From NCBI GenBank assembly GCA_016222925.1, contig JACRQB010000267.1, positions 1 to 9,139 of the forward strand: DNA of 9,139 nucleotides, in the 5' to 3' direction. The position numbers and the translations under genes were made by a program. The notes beneath the pieces were generated by a model that did no database searches, had not been told where the DNA came from, and saw nothing but the letters and a program-made list of their open reading frames with translations. Positions 5,632 to 9,139 of this stretch are shown one piece after another. The DNA is from Nitrospirota bacterium. Lineage in GTDB: Bacteria; Nitrospirota; Nitrospiria; Nitrospirales; Nitrospiraceae. Position 1 is the first letter of the stretch. The number at the start of each line of letters is the position of its first letter.

Positions 5632-6842
5632 TCAGTCGGATAATTTGAGCACGACATAAAATGCACGGGTTTCACGAAGCACGCGGAGCAAAAGGCTATC
5701 GCCGCGCCTCGATCGCACAAGGGCTGATGTAAATTCGCCGACGGAAGATACTTCCATACGGTTGACCTCTTTGATAAGGTCGCCTTCCCGCAAACCCTCC
5801 GCTTGAGCACGACTGTTGGGCTCGACCTTTGCGATCAGCACACCTTTCGAGTCGCGCAGCTTGAACCTCTCGGCCAGGGCGGTCGTCACCTCTTGAACGT
5901 CAAGACCAAGCTTGACGTCTATCTTCTCCTCCTGTTGGGAAATCGAGGTACTGATGGCTAGCTCACGTCGTTCGGTGAGCGGAACATCTACGGTCACGTG
6001 TTTCAGATCCCGGACGACTTCAATCTTTGAGGTCGCGCCAGGAGTCAGCGTCGCGATCAGACGAGACAGCTTATTCGGTGAATCAACAACAACCCCGTCG
6101 ATCCGGACGATGACATCGCCCGGCTTGATCCCGGCCAAGGCCGCAGGGTCTTTCTCGAAGACTTCGTTCACGAGTACCCCTTCGCCTTCGGCGACTCCGA
6201 ATTTTTTCGCCAACTCGGCCGTCAACGGTTGAATCCCGACGCCAAGCCAGCCCCGCACGACCTTGCCCTTGGCCAATATCTGCTCGATGATCTGTTTGGC
6301 CATATTCGAGGGATTTCTCGACCGATACCGCTGACCACGCCGAGCGTCACGGTCCGGTCCAGTCCGAATGGATTTCCGACGGCCAGCACCCATTGACCGA
6401 CCTTGACGCCGGCGGAATCGCCGAATCGTGCACTGGGCAGCGGTCGATCGGTGGTCACTTTAAGCACCGCTAAATCGGTGTCCGGATCTTTACCGACCAC
6501 ATACGCGATGAGCCTCGTCTTATCGGAGAACCGCACTTCAATCTCATTGGCATCGCCAATGACATGATTGTTCGTCACGATATGGCCGTCACTGTCGACG
6601 ATCAGGCCCGAGCCGGAGCCTGACGCATTCGGCGTCCGCTCTCCGGGTCCTTCGCGAGGCCGACTGGCGCCGGTGATGGGAAACAGATTGACGACGGAAG
6701 GCTTGGCCTGCTCAGCAAGTTCGGTAATGACGGCTTGAATCTCTTCGAGCATGCGAATGCCTGGTGAATCAGGCGATACGGCCTCAGCCTGGCCGTGTCC
6801 GATGACAACGGAAAGAAGAGCGGCGACACAGGAGAGCACCAC
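5632..6842 (-). pseudogene. htrA: HtrA/DegP-type serine protease, disrupted: frame change and loss of catalytic serine segment
   Basis: Two reading frames together cover one periplasmic trypsin-like protease with two PDZ domains. The first (GTG at 6842, or the next GTG at 6839; GAGG at 6850-6847) gives a hydrophobic signal-like start ending near GQAEA, then the protease domain with VTNNHVIG (catalytic His93) and DTDLAVLKV (catalytic Asp123), up to LGVVSGIGRE (residue 176). The second frame resumes at PSNMAKQIIEQIL, the segment just before PDZ1, followed by PDZ1 (GWLGVGIQ onwards) and PDZ2 (GLDVQEV onwards), ending at 5632. About 50 residues normally between these points, including GNSGGP with the nucleophilic serine, are absent, and the join at about 6309-6318 shifts the frame. 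A functional protease therefore cannot be made from this sequence. Either the gene is truly broken, or bases were lost in assembly. It follows the TrkA-C gene, overlapping it by 59 bases. Confidence 0.88.
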
Positions 6843-7470
6843 ACGTCCTCAAGGAACGCTGACCGGTAAACCATGAGACGAGTTGATCGAGTTCCCTTTG
6901 CGCACCGATCAACACCACGATGTCGCCCGGTCGGAACTGAAGATCGCTGGTCGGAGCCAACAGAAAAGGCCCTCGCAACACGGTGGCCACGTAAGCGGAG
7001 GAGCTCCGTGGAAGCGCACTGAGCGGCTGTCCAGCCGCAGCCGCGCCTCGAACGACAGTCAGCCGTTCAATACCTCCCGAACGAAGCGCCAAGTCACGTT
7101 GAAGAGAAAGCAAGTCCTGCTGGGCCGTCTCGATTTTGAGCTCGCGAATCTCGGCGTCAACCCCGATCAACGCGTGCTTCAACTCTTGGACACGAGAAAT
7201 GGCATCGGCCAGCGTCTGATCGATCGCGCCGACGACTGAAGCAGGGGGGCTCTGGTCCTGCAGTCGATCGGAGACCTGCGCGACAATCTGTTGGCCGACC
7301 TTGGCCGTGACATCATCAATCTGCTCAAGCAATGTGGACGCCTGCCAATGGAGACGAATAATCTGAACCTTTCGATTGACCAGTTCAGAAAGAGAGAGAA
7401 TCGTTTCGTAAAACGCATGTCCGGTAATGGAAAGCTCTTTATGTACGCGGCCAAGCAACTCAAATGTCAT
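6784..7470 (-). CDS. TrkA-C (RCK_C) domain protein with helical N-terminal half
   Basis: The protein is 228 residues from the ATG at 7470-7468; a TGA lies seven codons upstream in frame and no Shine-Dalgarno is visible. Residues 1-130 look alpha-helical and amphipathic, with heptad-like leucines (TILSLSELVNRKVQIIRL; LQRDLALR) and no membrane segment. Residues about 135-202 form a TrkA-C/RCK_C domain: RLTVVRGAAAAGQPLSALP, a VATVLRG strand, and FRPGDIVVLIGAQRELDQL. Such domains bind small ligands and regulate cation channels or antiporters, but the nucleotide-binding RCK_N half and any transmembrane part are absent. It is probably a cytoplasmic regulatory subunit; its partner is not in the window. 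The last 26 residues are Cys/Arg-rich, overlap the protease signal sequence by 59 bases and do not resemble the family. One frame over, the gene would end at TGA 6851-6849, so the tail may reflect an indel. Confidence 0.75.
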   Translation of the reverse strand: MTFELLGRVHKELSITGHAFYETILSLSELVNRKVQIIRLHWQASTLLEQIDDVTAKVGQQIVAQVSDRLQDQSPPASVVGAIDQTLADAISRVQELKHALIGVDAEIRELKIETAQQDLLSLQRDLALRSGGIERLTVVRGAAAAGQPLSALPRSSSAYVATVLRGPFLLAPTSDLQFRPGDIVVLIGAQRELDQLVSWFTGQRSLRTCGALLCRRSSFRCHRTRPG

Positions 7471-7499
7471 AGTCTGATAATTCGGAGGTCAATCGCGTA

Positions 7500-7528
7500 G
7501 GAGATTTTGGAAACTCCGCAGAATCTCC
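7500..7528 (-). promoter_or_regulatory. Possible leader stem-loop upstream of the TrkA-C gene
   Basis: GGAGATT (7500-7506) and AATCTCC (7522-7528) are perfectly complementary around a 15-base loop. The structure ends 30 bases before the ATG at 7470 and would fall in that gene's 5' leader. On the minus strand the loop contains CGGAG, which could also pair with a CTCCG nearer the start codon. A regulatory role is speculation. Confidence 0.25.
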
Positions 7529-7598
7529 CGTTAAGTACACATGATCTTTTAATTTTCTCACACTGTCTAGGCTGCTGCTGTTTGCGCGCTCATACTGA

Positions 7599-7613
7599 TA
7601 AAGTGCTACTTTA
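7599..7613. promoter_or_regulatory. Inverted repeat TAAAGT-GCT-ACTTTA, candidate operator
   Basis: TAAAGTGCTACTTTA is a perfect 6-base-arm inverted repeat with a 3-base centre, lying in the AT-rich middle of the divergent spacer. Its size and symmetry suit a dimeric transcription factor site. No regulator gene is adjacent, and such repeats can occur by chance in AT-rich DNA. Confidence 0.3.
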
Positions 7614-7759
7614 ACTATTTATCTCGGCTTATTACTTGAAGAAATCTTCTATTGATGTACCTATTCATCTTTGCCTGGCTAGCCACATGCGAAATCTGCT
7701 CTCAACCTAGGCTCATGGCACGGGAGAAAACTTCGACTTCTTGCTGATCCGTTCGGCCC

Positions 7760-7788
7760 TTGCAAACCAGGTCTACACTCCGTAATCT
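7760..7788 (+). promoter_or_regulatory. Weak sigma-70-like promoter candidate for the dnaJ-like gene
   Basis: TTGCAA (7760-7765) and TAATCT (7783-7788) are spaced by 17 bases, about 40 bases before the ATG at 7827. The matches are four and three of six. A CTTGAA at 7635 resembles a heat-shock -35 box, but I found no matching CCCCAT-type -10 at a suitable distance. Confidence 0.22.
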
Positions 7789-7826
7789 GATCCAGATGAT
7801 GATGTTTCTCCTCTCTTAAATCACGT

Positions 7827-8870
7827 ATGGCAACAACCCCACGCGACTACTATCAGATCCTCGGCCTCCCACGCACGGCTTCGCCCGACGACATCAAAAA
7901 AGCCTATCGCCGGCTCGCCCGCCAGTACCATCCCGATCTCCATGCAGGCGTGAAGAAAGCCGAGATGGAAAAGAAGTTTAAAGAGCTCAATGAGGCACAG
8001 GAAGTCCTGACCGATCCGGAGAAGCGGAAGAAGTATGACCAGTATGGGGCCGAGTGGGAACAAGCCCAAGCCTTCGAGAAAGCTCGTCAGCAGACCGGAG
8101 GACAAGGGTTTGGCGGACCCTGGGGCTCCGATGGAGGCTACAGCCGTCCAGGAAGCGGCGGAGCCGGGAGCGAGCAATTCTCCGATTTTTTCGAAAACCT
8201 CTTTGGAAACCGTGGCCGCGGTGGAGCCGGAATGCCGGGAGAGGACATCGAGACCGACGTCCAGTTGGGGCTACGCGAGGTGCTCACCGGAGTGACAAGG
8301 CGCGTGAATCTGCGTGAGCCTCGGACATGCTCGACCTGTCAAGGGAGCGGCACCATGCGTGGCCGATCCTGTACGACCTGCCAAGGCACCGGGATGACGA
8401 CCGAATCCAAGACCATTGAAGTGCGGATTCCCGCTGGAGTGCAAGACGGAACACGGGTTCGGGTTGCCGGGAAAGGCCAGCCTGGAACACATGGCGGAAA
8501 ACGCGGGGACCTGTATCTGCATGTGGTCATCCCCTCCGATCCCGTCTTTCGTCGGCAAGGTTCGGATTTGCATGTCACCCTACCCATCTATCCGTGGGAA
8601 GCTATGCTCGGGGCTGAGGTGACCGCGCCAACCTTAGCTGAGCCGGTGAAGGTCAAGGTACCACCTGGTAGCAAAGCCGATGGGAAACTACGGCTCAAGG
8701 GGAAGGGGCTTCCCTCAGCTACAGGCGGACCTGGCGATCTGTTCCTCACGTTGCAAATTGTCATGCCGGTCGGCATCAGCGAAGACGAACGAGTGTTGTA
8801 CGAACGTTTGAGCAAGCAGCGGCATCCAGACCCACGAATGGAACTTCTCCAAAGCGCCCAACGGCGCTGA
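7827..8870 (+). CDS. dnaJ: DnaJ/CbpA-type J-domain co-chaperone with a two-motif zinc finger
   Basis: This 347-residue protein stimulates the ATPase of DnaK and delivers unfolded clients to it in the cytoplasm. The J domain spans residues 6-75, with DYYQILGLP and the essential HPD triad (35-37). A Gly/Phe-rich linker runs from about 88 to 137 and contains FSDFFENLFG, typical of this class. The C-terminal client-binding barrels start with DIETDVQLGLREVLTG and include KTIEVRIPAGVQDGTRVRVAGKG and GDLYLHVVI. Where CbpA has no zinc finger and classical DnaJ has four CxxCxGxG motifs, this protein has exactly two (CSTCQGSG at 168-175, CTTCQGTG at 182-189), enough for one zinc site. It is therefore an intermediate type, probably a secondary J protein rather than the dnaJ of a dnaK operon. 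No clear Shine-Dalgarno precedes the ATG, but the N-terminus matches family starts. Confidence 0.93.
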   Translation: MATTPRDYYQILGLPRTASPDDIKKAYRRLARQYHPDLHAGVKKAEMEKKFKELNEAQEVLTDPEKRKKYDQYGAEWEQAQAFEKARQQTGGQGFGGPWGSDGGYSRPGSGGAGSEQFSDFFENLFGNRGRGGAGMPGEDIETDVQLGLREVLTGVTRRVNLREPRTCSTCQGSGTMRGRSCTTCQGTGMTTESKTIEVRIPAGVQDGTRVRVAGKGQPGTHGGKRGDLYLHVVIPSDPVFRRQGSDLHVTLPIYPWEAMLGAEVTAPTLAEPVKVKVPPGSKADGKLRLKGKGLPSATGGPGDLFLTLQIVMPVGISEDERVLYERLSKQRHPDPRMELLQSAQRR

Positions 8871-8896
8871 ACCGAACACGATCGACATCGTCGACG

Positions 8897-8913
8897 GCAA
8901 GCACCTCGCTTGC
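8897..8913. other. Stem-loop downstream of the dnaJ-like gene
   Basis: GCAAGC (8897-8902) and GCTTGC (8908-8913) form a perfect 6-bp stem with loop ACCTC. It starts 27 bases after the dnaJ-like stop. The following sequence (GTTACG) has no T-run, so intrinsic termination is doubtful; a 3'-end or attenuating structure between this gene and the next is possible. Confidence 0.3.
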
Positions 8914-8960
8914 GTTACGCCGACTGCTATGGCAATCTTCGACTCCAGGGCCTCTCAACC

Positions 8961-8967
8961 AAGGAGG
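8961..8967 (+). promoter_or_regulatory. Strong ribosome binding site for the exported Gly/His-rich protein
   Basis: AAGGAGG lies five bases before the ATG at 8973 and eight before the second ATG at 8976. Both starts are usable. Confidence 0.7.
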
Positions 8968-8972
8968 AATTC

Positions 8973-9139
8973 ATGATGTCTCTCACAAAGACAGCGATTG
9001 TGTGTGTCGTCGCGTCAGCATGTCTGTTCATGGTGAACACACCAAGTCTGTGGGCCAATGATCCGAGCTATGGTCATGCTGGAGGGGGGCACGGCGGCGG
9101 GAGTGCCCATGGCTATGGGAAGGGAATGATGCACAGCGG
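8973..9139 (+). CDS. Small exported Gly/His-rich protein, partial (runs off the right edge)
   Basis: The frame starts MMSLTKTAIVCVVAS and stays open to the window end (55 full codons). The first 28 or so residues are a signal peptide: a lysine near residue 6, a hydrophobic core TAIVCVVASACLFMV, and a likely signal peptidase I site around SLWA (residues 25-28). Cys17 is inside the core and is not followed by a lipobox glycine or serine context, so a lipoprotein is unlikely. The mature start is rich in Gly and His (GHAGGGHGGG, then AHGYGKGMMH), a composition often seen in metal-binding periplasmic proteins. I vaguely associate such N-termini with Spy/CpxP-like metal or stress sensors in Nitrospira, but the diagnostic LTxxQ repeats would lie beyond the edge. 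It is 102 bases from the dnaJ-like gene, with its own strong ribosome binding site. Confidence 0.75.
   Translation, partial: MMSLTKTAIVCVVASACLFMVNTPSLWANDPSYGHAGGGHGGGSAHGYGKGMMHS

Larger units (their letters stand above)
7471..7826. other. 356-base divergent intergenic region
   Basis: No open frame with a ribosome binding site is visible on either strand, and stops are frequent in all frames. The stretch is more AT-rich than its neighbours. It separates the minus-strand TrkA-C gene from the plus-strand dnaJ-like gene and must hold both promoters. It contains a 7-bp stem-loop (7500-7528), a 15-base inverted repeat (7599-7613), a small inverted repeat GAAGA-AA-TCTTC (7639-7650) and a weak sigma-70-like match for dnaJ (7760-7788). 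Confidence 0.7.

Noticed and set aside
5620..5640. Bidirectional terminator between the convergent EF-G-like and htrA genes
   Set aside because: The stops are only five bases apart and no GC stem with flanking A/T runs is visible there.
6295..6325. Programmed ribosomal frameshift joining the two htrA halves
   Set aside because: There is no slippery heptamer or following structure, and a frameshift would not supply the missing block with the catalytic serine.
6313..6393. ATG at 6393 as an independent start for a PDZ-only protein
   Set aside because: The first 27 or so residues of that frame are an out-of-frame reading of the protease domain (basic, no homology). The PDZ part is better explained as the 3' half of the disrupted htrA.
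6883..7239. 118-codon plus-strand frame
   Set aside because: Antisense to the TrkA-C gene, with no ribosome binding site and no family features.
1..9139. Defence island, CRISPR array, prophage or transposon
   Set aside because: No spaced direct repeats, terminal inverted repeats, integrase, transposase, nuclease or toxin-antitoxin genes were seen; gene content is housekeeping.

Overview
The window is about 9.1 kb of ordinary-looking bacterial chromosome with moderately high GC, densely packed genes and both ATG and GTG starts. The proteins (a Nitrospira-like zinc-ribbon micro-protein, an EF-G paralogue next to radC, a DnaJ with half a zinc finger, and a Gly/His-rich exported protein) make me think of Nitrospirota, probably Nitrospira or a relative. 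That is recognition from memory, not a search. I see no tRNA, rRNA, CRISPR array, insertion sequence or prophage gene.

Left part, minus strand (1-2107): a tight operon read right to left, rsmD (16S rRNA methyltransferase), coaD (phosphopantetheine adenylyltransferase), then a class I aspartate-type aminotransferase that runs off the left edge. Both junctions are 4-base ATGA overlaps, and a good sigma-70-type promoter sits at 2137-2165. The aminotransferase lacks the conserved block that holds the NPTG motif.

Middle (2108-5626): between rsmD and radC lies a 57-residue CxxC...CxxC zinc-ribbon gene on the minus strand. Next to it is a near-consensus plus-strand promoter (2233-2261) whose 17-base spacer is a perfect inverted repeat and which has no obvious gene behind it. 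radC (GTG start at 2716) and a 700-residue EF-G-like GTPase with altered G motifs follow on the plus strand.

Right-centre, minus strand (5632-7470): a TrkA-C/RCK_C-domain protein with a helical N-terminal half overlaps a downstream HtrA/DegP-type protease gene. The protease gene is broken. The segment that should carry the catalytic serine (GNSGGP) is missing and the two halves are in different frames, so it is a pseudogene or an assembly error.

Right part (7471-9139): a gene-free stretch of about 350 bases with inverted repeats, then a plus-strand J-domain co-chaperone with two CxxCxGxG motifs, and the start of a small exported Gly/His-rich protein cut by the right edge.

The genes are mostly housekeeping: ribosome maturation, CoA synthesis, amino-acid metabolism, translation and protein quality control. 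I found no convincing new defence or mobile system. The points that most deserve a second look are the two internal losses of conserved active-site blocks in otherwise well-preserved genes (junctions near 622-630 and 6309-6318), and the orphan promoter with a palindromic spacer.
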